In this document: in pieces, positions 1-9,550 of the stretch
How positions within the stretch are numbered: the first letter of the stretch is position 1
Layout of the letters: the number at the start of each line of letters is the position of its first letter
Made by a program: the position numbers and the translations under genes
The notes under the pieces: model-generated
What the model saw: only the letters and a program-made list of their open reading frames with translations
The model's database searches: none
Told to the model about the DNA's origin: nothing
Assembly: GCA_964035575.1 (NCBI GenBank)
Contig: OZ037871.1
Span: forward strand, 62,001-126,000
Origin: Rhynchopus sp. YZ270_cl-10
Taxonomy: Eukaryota; Euglenozoa; Diplonemea; Diplonemida; Diplonemidae
Direction of reading: 5' to 3'
Length of the DNA: 64,000 nucleotides

Positions 1-1173
1 GGACGCAAGTGTAGCGGCACAGTTGTGTTGTTGTAGAAGGTTCTTGCCGACTGTCTCAGCATTCGCCACCGTCCCAAGTTCCGGCATCTGTTTGGGGATG
101 GTATACCGAAGTGTCGACTCTGTAAACACAGAGAGGCAGAGTCGCACGTTGACGGACTTGTGGCTGGGGATGCAGTTGATACGATGTGTCCAACAGCTAT
201 GGACGGCATGTGCAGCGACGCTGTTCAGCAAGATGTAATCGATACGGGTCCCTGCTGAGTCTTTGCGGGTGAACGTGGCAGGGGGCTTGCCGTCATCCCC
301 AGTGCTGCCCAGGAGCGCGACGTCGCACCAGTCCTTGGCGAGTGCTTTCCGCAATGTTGGTGATCTTTCCACATCAGTGTTGAGGTCGCCGCACACAATC
401 AACGGAACGTTACCCAGGGTTTCTCGAAACTTCACAAGCACTGTGTGGAGGAGTTCTTCGCGTGCAGCAACTGTAGCTCTTGGCGTGTCACCTGACGGGG
501 CGTACACATTCACCACATGCAGGAACAGACGGCCGGAACCAAGCGCTACGCGCGTGTGCACCACACGTTTCCTCAGCTCGGGCTTCAGAGAAGACGTCAG
601 TTCGGTGTCCAGGAACATGATGCCCGGTCTCTTCAGCATGGTGGCCACTCCCCCACGTTCCCCAATGTGTGGACTGCGGAGGCCATGGACGAGTGTGCCA
701 TCCATGGGGGGGCCCCATTCTGGAGACCAGACTGTGGTGAAGAAGTCGTTCATCTCCAAGATCTTGGACTCGGTCAACTTTGTCTCTTGTAGACACACTA
801 TATCGCACTTCAGGTCGCGTATGATATGTGCGTAGTTCTGCAGGGATGTGCAGTTGATGGTGGTTAGCGTGAGGGTGTTCTCAGCAGCGGAGCAGCACGT
901 ACGCGAGGAGGAGGATCTATCCGTTGAAGAGGAAGAAGAAGAAGCAGAGGTAGAAGAAGATGTGTCTGAGAGTGACGGGGGGAAAACGGGGCGAGGAGAA
1001 AACGATGCCAAGGATGATGATGATGATGATGATGATGAGGAGGAGGAGGAGGAGGTACGGTTTGGGAAGTGGCGGGGACCAGGGCGCGTTTCGATGCACT
1101 CGCGAGGAAGCTGCTCGTAGTTGTAGGCGGCGAGTGATTCCGGAAAACGCTTCGTGCTGTTGGTGTGGGGGAG
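1..1173 (-). CDS. LINE ORF2, endonuclease part (partial, no 3' end)
   Basis: Reading on directly after the ORF1 stop, about 100 codons of Ser/Thr/Pro-rich linker (with a (TCA/TCC)n run near 1021-1056) lead into an endonuclease/exonuclease/phosphatase (EEP) domain from about 876 to 110. Visible signatures in order are TTINCTS, CDIVCLQETK (catalytic Glu), HVVNVYAP, LIVCGDLNTD and RIDYILL, then a PSHKSV segment where the family usually has SDH, so the His is kept but the Asp is not. This domain nicks target DNA during target-primed reverse transcription. There is no in-frame ATG between the ORF1 TGA and the domain; the first is near 715, inside the domain. ORF2 is therefore probably made by stop read-through or reinitiation, or the TGA is a mutation. 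The frame is open to base 1, where the reverse transcriptase would follow. Confidence 0.85.
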
Positions 1174-2805
1174 TCAGTCGCGCTTAGGTGACGAGGCCGC
1201 CCCGGTGAATTGAGGGCGGGAGTAGTCGTGGGATTTACCGTCCTGCGCATTCGGGATGTGGATGGCTCCCTTGAACTGCCTCATCTTGCGTGTGGGCCGG
1301 TCCTCCGGGACCGTCTCGCGAATGAGCAGGGGTTCGTGATAGTCCCCTCGCGCTATCTTCGTGAACTGGGGTCGTTCCTGTGCGCACACGATGATCACAT
1401 GCTGGCGTTTCTTTTTGTATGAGGAGACACACTTGCAGTCGAATCCCGAAGCCTGGAGGGTTTTGACGATGTCCTCCCTCAGCTCGTACTGGCGCGCTCC
1501 GAGGACGGTGTACTTCATCGCCCGAGGGTCCATCAACGGCGTCACATTGTTCACCCCAATGTCGTTGACCGCCTCCGCTGTCGCGTAGTTGTTGGTGAGG
1601 CGGATGCCGAGGCCCCCCCCGCTGCCGATCACCAGTCCCAAGGTGGTTTCCTCATGGGAGTTGCAGAACTCCCACGCGTGGTCCATTGTGAGGGCCCGGT
1701 CAAGCCACACCACTGCGTAGAGGTCCGGCTGATACGGTACGTGGGACACGGCTGTCATGAACAGCCCCTCATGGCCGGAGAGACGTAACAGTGGTGCCAG
1801 GCGTTCGTTCTTAACCCTCAGCTGGATCGACAGCTGGTAGTCGTTGGTCCTCACCTTCCAGACGTCCCTAGGCCCCGGGGAGAAGCCCGCTTGTTTGCAG
1901 CGGGTGGTGACGAGTGAGCCGAGCTCAGCAGTCGGATTCGCCACTGCTCGCGTCCACACATCCGCGTGCACTACGTGGGCCTTCGACAGGATGAGTGCTA
2001 CGATCGTTGTAGACGTCTGGTTGTTCACACTGGTCTCGCGGCATACCTCTGGGGCCCATGTCCAGGTGGGGGTGCGGCACACGAAGAACTGCCTGCGGGT
2101 GTAGCCGGTTTCGGCGTCGGCTTTTCCCTGTACAAGGGTCGTCACAGCGTCGGCGCAGAACTTCGTCTCGCAGAGGACGGCGCACGCAATGCTCTCCTTG
2201 CGGTCGCAGCGCCTCTTCACGCGTTCCCACGCCTCTTGCGCGCTCTTCTTGTTGGTGGCGAGGAAGGTCCCCGCTGGCTGCACGTCCAGCTCTGCCGCGT
2301 CAGACACGATGGCGGCGCCGAACTGTTTCGGCTGGACCATCCACAGAGGGGCGGGGGTGGCGAACGGCCCCTTGCGGCGTCTGACCACGTCGGTCCACGT
2401 CCCGTTCTGCAAGTGCACGGTGCCTTTGTGCTGCTTGCTGGTGTCGCTGTTGTTGCGGTAGTTGTTGTTGTTGTTGTTACTGTTGTTGTTGTTGTTGTTG
2501 CGGTGGTTATTGTTGTCGTTGTTGTTACTGCCGTTGTTGTGTTTGGCACTGTTGTTGCTGTTGTTGTTGCTGTTGGTGTTGCGGTTGATGTTGTTCGCGC
2601 TGTGTTTCATTGCATTGGTGGTGGTGGTGGTGGTAGCGGCGGCGCCCTCCCTCGTCACAGGCACCTCCGTCTTCGTCGTCGTACCCCGGGCCCCAATCAT
2701 GTCCAACATGATATCTAGGATTTGCAGAATCCTGTCCCGGTCTTCGTCCGTCCTTGCGCTCTTACTGAAGCGCCTCGCCTTCTCGAGCATAGCTTCATAA
2801 GACAT
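1174..2805 (-). CDS. LINE ORF1 protein
   Basis: A 543-residue ORF from the ATG at 2803-2805 (MSYEAMLEKARRF) to TGA at 1174-1176. The frame is open further upstream to 2904 but without an ATG. Residues about 1-55 are charged and possibly helical. They are followed by a Thr-rich stretch and a long Asn-rich low-complexity tract encoded by AAC/AAT repeats (roughly 2440-2620). The remaining ~380 residues form a folded-looking region starting TWTDVVRRRKGPF. I see no CCHC zinc knuckle and no RRM I can name. Position before an EEP-encoding ORF2 makes it a LINE ORF1, expected to bind the element RNA, but that role is inferred from position only. Confidence 0.75.
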   Translation of the reverse strand: MSYEAMLEKARRFSKSARTDEDRDRILQILDIMLDMIGARGTTTKTEVPVTREGAAATTTTTTNAMKHSANNINRNTNSNNNSNNSAKHNNGSNNNDNNNHRNNNNNNSNNNNNNYRNNSDTSKQHKGTVHLQNGTWTDVVRRRKGPFATPAPLWMVQPKQFGAAIVSDAAELDVQPAGTFLATNKKSAQEAWERVKRRCDRKESIACAVLCETKFCADAVTTLVQGKADAETGYTRRQFFVCRTPTWTWAPEVCRETSVNNQTSTTIVALILSKAHVVHADVWTRAVANPTAELGSLVTTRCKQAGFSPGPRDVWKVRTNDYQLSIQLRVKNERLAPLLRLSGHEGLFMTAVSHVPYQPDLYAVVWLDRALTMDHAWEFCNSHEETTLGLVIGSGGGLGIRLTNNYATAEAVNDIGVNNVTPLMDPRAMKYTVLGARQYELREDIVKTLQASGFDCKCVSSYKKKRQHVIIVCAQERPQFTKIARGDYHEPLLIRETVPEDRPTRKMRQFKGAIHIPNAQDGKSHDYSRPQFTGAASSPKRD

Positions 2806-2917
2806 ATGATGATTGATTTTTTTTTTTTTTTGTTTTGATTGATCTGTGAGGGGGGGGGAGGGGGGGGGAGACCCCACGGCCGACACGCCCGAGCGGAACA
2901 GCAAGCGTATTTGACGA

Positions 2918-2956
2918 CCAATGAAGTACAGAAACTGTAGCTTTAGAAATCGTTGG
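2918..2956 (-). other. Spliced-leader-like 39-mer at the LINE 5' end
   Basis: On the minus strand, 39 bases begin CCAACGATTTC, continue TAAAGCTACAGTTTC and end TGTACTTCATTGG. As I remember it, the diplonemid spliced leader starts CCAACGATTT, contains AAAGCTACAGTTTCTG and ends near TTATTG, so this matches almost along its length. In diplonemids the SL is joined in trans to the 5' end of nuclear mRNAs. Here it lies just upstream of LINE ORF1, followed by GTCGTCAAATACG. No complete SL RNA gene (intron with Sm site) is evident. It is either the SL of a retroposed trans-spliced LINE transcript or the remains of an SL gene hit by the LINE. Confidence 0.8.
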
Positions 2957-3044
2957 AGAAAAAAAAAAGGGTGTTTCGCTCCGCAAGCTGTGCGTTTTCA
3001 GTGTATGGTGGTGTTGGTTGTGGTGTATATTAAAAGGGTTGAAA

Positions 3045-3069
3045 GATGAATGTGCCTCACGTGCACATC
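3045..3069 (+). repeat. Short hairpin module, family G
   Basis: The sequence GATGAATGTGC-CTCAC-GTGCACATC is a 25-base imperfect palindrome with TGTGC/GCACA arms and a GCCTC-type apex. Related sequences recur at about 14937-14971, 37981-38015, 38195-38232, 39450-39483, 40288-40323 and 47286-47330, all on the + strand. They share GATGAA...GCCTC...GTGC...CATC with family A and look like a sister family. Confidence 0.5.
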
Positions 3070-3227
3070 AAACCGCAGACACACGCACCGTCAGTCTATT
3101 TCTTTAAAATGGAGAGGTTGCGAAAATAATGTGAAAAATTCTCTTTGCTTTTGGGATGAATAGAAAAGATATGCTTGTCTTTGGGCCACGCGAGGCATAA
3201 TGAAGATAAAGAAACGTTATATAATAT

Positions 3228-3262
3228 AAGATGACCCTGAGCCTCTCGTGCTTAGTCACCTT
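3228..3262 (+). repeat. Short hairpin module, family A
   Basis: Consensus AAGATGA-AC, then CTAAGC-CTCTCGT-GCTTAG, then TCAYCTT, commonly preceded by AGTTTATAAG. The inner arms pair over 6 bases around a 7-base loop and the outer arms over 7 bases. This copy has CTGAGC/GCTTAG, a G-U pair if the + strand were RNA. About 20 copies occur in the window, all in this orientation. Confidence 0.7.
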
Positions 3263-3749
3263 AAAAGATGAACGTTCCTTAAGACGAACCTTAGCCCCCG
3301 CGTTTATCACCAAAAGGTAAACAAAAGTGAAGTTATTAATGCAGGCACACCTCCGACTGACCCACGTACCGCCCCGGAAAGCACAAACAAAATAGAAATG
3401 ACAATAAGGGGGTGCGTTGAGCTGTCGAGTTGCGAGAGACCTACAAAATACTAATAATACGCAATTCTTCGACTCCACAGAAAACATGACAAGAGATGAT
3501 AAAATAGCGCCACGAAAATGAAGAGGATTTTACGTTCAGCACTGAAGCCGTGTATTCTAGAACTTCAGTGTGTGGCCCTACAATCATCCTTTTTTTTTGT
3601 AAAATGACATCGAAATACGGCTCTGGAGGTTCGTTCTTTTTGAACGGTGCACCATTTTTCACAGAGTGTGCCCGCATCTGGCTAGGGGCTTAGTTGGCAC
3701 CCTCAGGCGATCATTGGAGGAGACATGATTATTTTCAATGATTATGAGT

Positions 3750-4159
3750 TACCGTCTTTTGAAAAAATACCAGAAATAACATGGACCAGAATAATGATGG
3801 ACCAGAACAATTATGGACCTTTTGGGATTTTTATTTTTTATGGACCTATTTTTCTGGTCCGACATATGTGTGGGTTTTTTTGTACTTCTCCAGAATTTTG
3901 ACGACCGCTTGTGTGGGGAGAAAGCTCGGAATGGGTCTACCGGGCCCACATATAAGCCGAGATGCCCCGCCAACGTGCGGTACCGAAAGCTCGGAATGGG
4001 TCTGAAAATGGACAAGTTCAAAAAAAAAAAAGCCTAACACAGATGGACCAGAAATAACATGGACTAGAACAATGATGGACCAGAACAATTATGGACTTTT
4101 TGGGATTTTTTTTTTTTATGGACCTATTTTTCTGGTCCATAATTTTTCAAAAGACGGTA
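3750..4159. mobile_element. MITE-like element with TACCGTCTTTTG inverted ends
   Basis: The ends read TACCGTCTTTTGAAAAA at 3750 and its complement (TTTTTCAAAAGACGGTA) ending at 4159. Inside, a ~95-base block beginning AGAAATAACATGGAC occurs twice in direct order (about 3770-3865 and 4051-4143), and GAAAGCTCGGAATGGGTCT occurs twice (about 3920 and 3988). There is no coding. A TA target duplication would fit but cannot be separated from the ends. Confidence 0.65.
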
Positions 4160-6352
4160 TTTTATATTATTTTCAATCAGAAGAGAAAGAAGGAAAAACT
4201 TGAGCTACAAATGTGCCACTTGACACACCCAAATAAAGTTGACTTGAAATGCAAAGCCCTCTCATCACATCATGACACTGTCACGACGCCTTTGGTATAT
4301 GACTGGTGCACCGGGAGGACCCACACCGCGCACTCCTACGTCAATCAGTCGTACGTCAATCACTCAAAGAGAACGTGGAGTTGACACGACCACCCTCGTG
4401 ACTGTGTACCTGAAAGAAAGTTGGGGGGGCAAAAAAGAAAAAGAAAAAAGAAAACTGAAACTAAAAAAAACACGCACATTATGTATGGTTCTATTCGTTG
4501 GTTGAAGCTTGGGCAAATGATAAAAGATAAAAACAAGGTTGAAAAGTACAAGACCATCAGAGGCAAGAGGTTTCAATACACCACTTGCGCGCCACGCTGG
4601 GAAGTGAAAAAGAAGAAAGCTTCCCAAAAGTGGAAAGAATAAAAGTTATAAAAAAAATTTATGTTGGTACAGAAGAACGGTTATTTAAAACAAACTCTAA
4701 GTGAAAATGTGTGTCATGTCTTTGCACACACCATCTTCAAAAATAGAGGGAAAAAATCCCTCAATAACAGCCTGACCACAGGGAGTAAACCGATGTTGAG
4801 GCGAAAGAATGAAGTGAGTGAAAAACTTGAGCCATGCTGACAAGAGCCGTACACCTGGCCTCAAAAACATAAGGCAAGGGCGATATAGAGCTGGCAAAGA
4901 GAACAAAGAGTAAAATGCTGGGTGGGGTTTTAATACAGTGGTAATATAGTGGTATTATAGCGGGGTGCTTGCTTGCCGCCCCTCTTCGTATGTTGGAAAA
5001 CGTAGTGAACGAACACCCGAGGATGCACGCACACAGCACGCTTTCATTCTGATTCATGACTCAACACAAAGAGACGTAAAAAGAAAACTAGAAAACTAAA
5101 GTTTGACACATGCCAGACGCATGCATCGTGCTGAGCACCGTCTCTCAGTAGTAAGGTCACAGTGGATGTATTCTCGCACATAATAAAGCGTCTTTCCTTT
5201 GAAGAAAAGACCTGAAAGGGAACGTTGGAAGGCTTCAATAAGGGGACATGGTAGCAGCAGTGAGAGTCATAAGCTGCTGAGGAACACATGGGGTAATACC
5301 TCAAGCCAGCAAACCGCCCACTGTGATGAAAATGGCCAGTGTGTCATTGGTACACACAGCAAGACCCCTGACTTTAGTGGGCACACATTCACAAAGAAAA
5401 GGTCGGCTGTGTATTTCAACATATGCAATCAATAAATTGGTAGCTGTGTGAAAGAAACCTAATGGCTTGCCCGTAAGTGTAACGAGGGCGGTACACAACC
5501 GGGGAAAAAATCAAGCGAATGTGCCTCGTGCACACTACGTAGAAACTGACAGAATCATGCTGAAAAAGAATCGAAAAGAAAGTCTTTTCGTGTGTTCGCT
5601 TTACAAGCTGTTGTGTCTTTTTCAACTGGTGTGCAGTGTATGGACAGAACAACAAGCTAGCGGGATAGAGTTACCTTCCGTCGTTTCTATACTCTCGATG
5701 TCAAAGGCTTGATCAGATCGGGCAAATCCATTCGAATATCCCTTTGGAAAAGCCTTTTGGTTAGCCCCGACACCACGACCCATAACAGAGACCAGGCACC
5801 GACGTCACAGATGTCAGTGGTCTGTCAATAAACAAAAAAAATTTAACAGAAAACAGAAAACATACCAAAAAAGAAAGGGAAAGACCAAAGAAACATAAGC
5901 AGATCTCAAGCAGAAGGTATAAAAGGATTTATATATTTATTTATAAGGGGAAGGGATCGGAGGGGGTTTTATCCAGGAAAAAAAATGTGTTGCAAGAAGA
6001 ACGGTGAAATCAATCACTTTTGAAGAAAGCTTAAACGGGTGAACTGGCCTTTCGGGCGCATGTACACCATGAGACATTTTAATGGAGGTTTTTTGTTGAT
6101 CTGAAAAAAACGGTAAGATTCCGCAGATACAATAACCTCTCTGACCAAAGACCATCTAGTAGTAAACACTAGGACAGAGAAACTTCACTTGGTCCTAGAA
6201 AGTTCACAATATTAAAAAGAGAGGTAGTCTGTCACCTGACATCGACGAACGCAAAACGCAATGCAAAACGAACTGAGTGACGTGGGGTAGAGAGTCGACT
6301 GTCCCACTGCACAACCACAACAAAGCACTTCCATCACCATCAGTGGCTGGGA
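4160..6352. other. Intergenic spacer, no gene recognised
   Basis: A-rich, purine-biased DNA with short ORFs only. About 4233-4330 holds a degraded piece of repeat family F (TTGACTTGAAATGCAAAGCCC, then GACTGGTGCACCGGG). About 5404-5440 resembles the tail of family C modules (TTTCAACATATGCAATC). Nothing else was identified. Confidence 0.5.
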
Positions 6353-7326
6353 TCAGCAAATCGTGCAGCCCGCAGCACATCCCTCGGAGGCTTCCAACGC
6401 AGTGACCGTGCCCCGCCCCTTCTGGTGGTATTCGCTGATGACCTTCTTCGACACCTTGCTCATGTCTGCCCCCTTGCGGATCAATACATCCGCAATGGCG
6501 TATGCCTCATGCTTCAGGCTCGTCTCCAGTGCGGTGGTCATTTTGTCTGTCGGGAATGTGATGGAAGAGAAGTATTGATGTGTGTTGACAAAAGGATTAA
6601 CCTCGTGAACAACGGTGTTGTGTTGTGCACACTCTCCAAAGGGAAACTGTCTTGAGTTGGGAGCTCCGCTACAGAGGTAATATGTGTAACAATGAAAGCC
6701 CCGTCGTAACACTGTTATGATGCATACCTTTCCGTTTGCTCAGCTCGTCTTTGCTGAATTCGGTGACGTCAGCACCATGCGCAATCAGCAGATGCACTGC
6801 TGTCATGTCGCGCTGCCCGCTTGCGACACACAGAGGTGCAACTGAATATATAAAAAAGAATGAATACTTTGGCATCAAAACGTTACACACCTTCGCCACA
6901 TCTGCTTGGGGAGGCGCCTGCCTTCAGGAGCATGGCGAGAGCTGCTGTGTTGCCACGACGTGTTGCGCACATGACGGTGTCGTAGTCGTTGTTGCCGCCT
7001 GGGTTTATGCCTGAGTCGAGGTGGGTGCGGATCTCGTCGCGTCTGTCGTAGAACACTGCGAACATAAAGGCACGGTACTCAAAGCCCTCATCATACACAG
7101 GCAGTGGTGGGTACGTGCTCGCGTCCACAACACGGATCGTGTCGCCCACACACAACGACCGGATGTCGCTGTCCTCCTCAATCGCACCGTTCGGCCCTTC
7201 AAGGATCTGCGTCTTCGCCAGCTTCACCTGCTCTTGCACGGCCGCACGCAGCGTCTCGAGCGTGACGTCCTCCCACAGCGTCAGCAGGAAGCGGTCACAT
7301 CCCTCCACAAGAACAAACACCTCCAT
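6353..7326 (-). CDS. Ankyrin-repeat protein with ubiquitin-like N-terminus (4 exons)
   Basis: Exons at 6891-7326, 6728-6841, 6648-6668 and 6353-6546 sum to 765 bases, a 254-residue protein. Introns of 49, 59 and 101 bases all have GT-AG ends (GTGTGT, GTATGC and GTTTCC donors). Residues ~1-75 (MEVFVLVEGCDRFLLTLWED... ending VGDTIRVVDAS) resemble a ubiquitin-like fold. Ankyrin repeats follow: EYRAFMFAVFYDRRDEIRTHL, DTVMCATRRGNTAALAMLLKAGA, APLCVASGQRDMTAVHLLIAHGADV and TALETSLKHEAYAIADVLIRKGADM. Exon 3 is a 21-base microexon; skipping it keeps the frame, so its use may be optional. The C-terminus is Cys-rich (EGCAAGCTIC). Partners are unknown; ankyrin repeats normally bind proteins. Confidence 0.85.
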
Positions 7327-7594
7327 CGCGGTGTTCTGTTTTGTATCTGCAAGGGGGCGGGGTGTGGGAGTGGGTGTGCCTGTTCACTATTTTAACCTAC
7401 GATATAGTGCAGACCTGACGGCGAATTTCCAATTCAAGAAAATGGGAGCTGGGGAGGGGGCGGTCTCAACGCAAAGAGGAAGTCAGTGGGAGGGGAGGGG
7501 AGGGGTCCTTTCGCGTGGATATTATCTAACAATGCTGTATCTAGGGGAGGGGATGGGTTTTAATAATGGTCGATTGACGACTTTCTATAAAAAA

Positions 7595-7795
7595 GTTGGC
7601 GTGCAATACAAAAGGCCTCTCGTGAACAGTGCACCTTTGGTACCACGACCGTGTACCGGGGTGGACCCCCCAACCATGCAGTCCTACAATCCATTTCGAG
7701 GTGACCATCTAATATGCTTGACTCCTGCTTCCAATCAGCCAGATGAACGGAGATCATTGAAGGGTCATGAGTCGTGATTAGGGCCCGGTTGGGGG
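7595..7795 (+). repeat. Dispersed ~200-bp repeat, family F
   Basis: The block contains CTCGTGAACAGTGCACC, ACCGGGGTGGACCCCCCAAC, CATGCAGTCCTACAATCCAT and a tail GGGCCCGGTTGGGGG. The same order recurs at 47346-47566 (near full length) and 62640-62765 (truncated), with partial traces at 4233-4330 and 39600-39655, all on the + strand. No protein coding. Length and dispersal suggest a SINE-like element, but I see no RNA polymerase III boxes. Confidence 0.65.
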
Positions 7796-7903
7796 TCTTC
7801 TCCCCGTGAAGAAAAGAACGGGTAAAAATGTATTCAAAAAGAGCGGTTTTTGCCTTGTGAGAAGAGGCAAAAAAAATGGAGTATAAAAAAACCCTCCCCG
7901 ATC

Positions 7904-9550
7904 TCACCCTTCCTCCACCTCGACCTCACCCCCACCCGCAGCCTCACGCCAGTCGTCATCACTCAGCCCCATTGCGAGAAAGTCACGCCTTGTACACATC
8001 TCACCAGTCTCCGGGTGCGCACGGGTCGCAGGCTCCACTACGGGGAGCACTTCTGGTGGAGCTTCATCCCACGTTGCTTGGTCGGGGAAGAGGGAACGGG
8101 GCTTGGGCACAGCACCAGCACCATCACCATCGCCGTCACCATCGACATCATTTGGGTCAACACGGCGCTCCAGGAGTGCTTCGGTGAGGGTTTCCAACAC
8201 AGTGTCGTCCTTCTGCACCAACTCCTCCAGGTGGTGCAGCTCTATAGGGGTAGGTAGGAGGGCCAGCGCGGCCACTCCGGTACGGTCCGCGAGAAACGCA
8301 ATCTCGTCCGCATCCAACAAGCCATCGTCGTTGCGGTCTGCCCAGCGGAAGACACCAGCACAGCCGCCCTCCTCCCCTTCACCACCCCCTTCGAGAAGCT
8401 CCTCGGGGTCCACCACCGACGCACCTCCCCAAACTGCTTCGTCGCCCAAATAGCTCAGCGAGACGAATGGGTGGAGCTGCTCTCTCCCCAGGTCACCTAA
8501 GGGCACGGCCTCTCCAAAAACCCCGTCGATTGCCCAGCGAATTGTTTTGTTTTGACAGTCAATTCGGATCGTAATTTTCGCGGTGTTCGTTGTACTAATT
8601 GCGGTTGATTGGTGAAGCGCTACAGTAGAAACATGGCAAACCCCGTCTTGAAGAGAAATAGACGCCGATCCTGCTAGCATATTCCCAGATCGTGATGAAA
8701 ACGTTGTTTTTGGAGTGACTCCAACCCTTACAGCACCAAACACCGTTTCCGCTGGGTGCGTAACATCAAAATGAACATCCCACACCAAAGGCTCCAACGG
8801 GATTGGCTCCCCCCAGAGCGCGTTGTGGAAACCCCAAATAGGGGCTGTTACGGAAACCGTTTGGGCGTCGGTTATCATGGTAGAGGTTTCATATAATATC
8901 CAGCGAGACGAATTGAGTTTTTCCTCAAATGGTGCGATGGGTGGAGGTGGAGTCAGCTTCGGTAGAGGAAGGATTCTGTAGGCATTCGGCACCATCCCAC
9001 CACCTGAGGACAGAACCACCCGAATAACAACTTCAACCTGCACGCAAACCACCGCCTCCTCTTCCCCCCCTTCTCCCGCTACAGCCCGCTTCGCAGAAAA
9101 CCCTTCGCCTAGTTCCGCCACCGAAGCTACCGGAGGGGTAGTTTTGGCAAATGGTGGAGCCTGTTTAAAAAGGCACTGTACAGTTTTCATTTTAGAATCC
9201 CAAGGGGTAGAAGAGCGTAGTGTGGTGAACCCTATCTCGCAAACGGTGTAGACCGGGGTGTCTCGTGAGGCATCTAAGCAGAGAAGCTGAAAGCGGGCCT
9301 CATCGTTGTGACAAAGGATGTGAACCTCGAAGTGAACACCCTGTACAAGGAAGGGTGCTGAGGATGCTCCGTGAAGGTCGTCGAGGGGGCAGAGACCGGA
9401 GAAGAAGCTTGCGTCGAGCTCATCAGGGCGTGATGGGGTCAATACAAAGGCGGGGTGTGTCGCAACGGTGCTGTCTCGAGTGGCGCGCCTGCTGACTACA
9501 GTGTGGACGACCTCAGACCGCGGGAGAACCGAATGTTTCTGTGTTCGCAT
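7904..9550 (-). CDS. SPRY-like and EF-hand protein
   Basis: An uninterrupted 548-residue ORF, ATG at 9548-9550 to TGA at 7904-7906. Residues ~275-375 look like a SPRY/B30.2 module: FGAVRVGVTPKTTF, TAKITIRIDCQNKTIRWAIDG, then LHPFVSLSYLGDEA. A canonical EF-hand loop begins at ~405 (DRNDDGLLDADE, with ligands at positions 1, 3, 5, 9 and 12). A second acidic stretch at ~466 (DVDGDGDGDGAG) may be a degenerate Ca2+ site. No signal peptide or membrane span, so probably cytosolic, coupling calcium to a protein-interaction surface. GC-rich relative to its flanks. No introns needed. Specific role unknown. Confidence 0.8.
   Translation of the reverse strand: MRTQKHSVLPRSEVVHTVVSRRATRDSTVATHPAFVLTPSRPDELDASFFSGLCPLDDLHGASSAPFLVQGVHFEVHILCHNDEARFQLLCLDASRDTPVYTVCEIGFTTLRSSTPWDSKMKTVQCLFKQAPPFAKTTPPVASVAELGEGFSAKRAVAGEGGEEEAVVCVQVEVVIRVVLSSGGGMVPNAYRILPLPKLTPPPPIAPFEEKLNSSRWILYETSTMITDAQTVSVTAPIWGFHNALWGEPIPLEPLVWDVHFDVTHPAETVFGAVRVGVTPKTTFSSRSGNMLAGSASISLQDGVCHVSTVALHQSTAISTTNTAKITIRIDCQNKTIRWAIDGVFGEAVPLGDLGREQLHPFVSLSYLGDEAVWGGASVVDPEELLEGGGEGEEGGCAGVFRWADRNDDGLLDADEIAFLADRTGVAALALLPTPIELHHLEELVQKDDTVLETLTEALLERRVDPNDVDGDGDGDGAGAVPKPRSLFPDQATWDEAPPEVLPVVEPATRAHPETGEMCTRRDFLAMGLSDDDWREAAGGGEVEVEEG

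Larger units (their letters stand above)
1..2956 (-). mobile_element. APE-type LINE, 5' portion, running off the left edge
   Basis: A non-LTR retrotransposon read on the minus strand: a short 5' leader, ORF1 (2805 down to 1174) and the start of ORF2 with an apurinic-like endonuclease domain. The reverse transcriptase and 3' end lie outside the window, so target-site duplications and tail cannot be judged. ORF1 and ORF2 share one reading frame and are separated by a single TGA. The 5' end abuts a 39-base SL-like sequence (2918-2956), so the copy was either reverse-transcribed from a trans-spliced RNA or inserted beside an SL gene. No frameshift was seen in the part present. Assignment to a named LINE clade would need the missing reverse transcriptase. 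Confidence 0.85.

Noticed and set aside
2462-2800. Leu/Val-rich + strand ORFs opposite LINE ORF1
   Set aside because: They are the complement of the Asn-rich AAC/AAT tract and the Thr codons of ORF1; no independent signal.
4091-6155. Short + and minus ORFs of 60-100 codons in the 4-6 kb spacer
   Set aside because: Composition follows the A-rich spacer and repeat modules, with no domain, splice or paralogue support.
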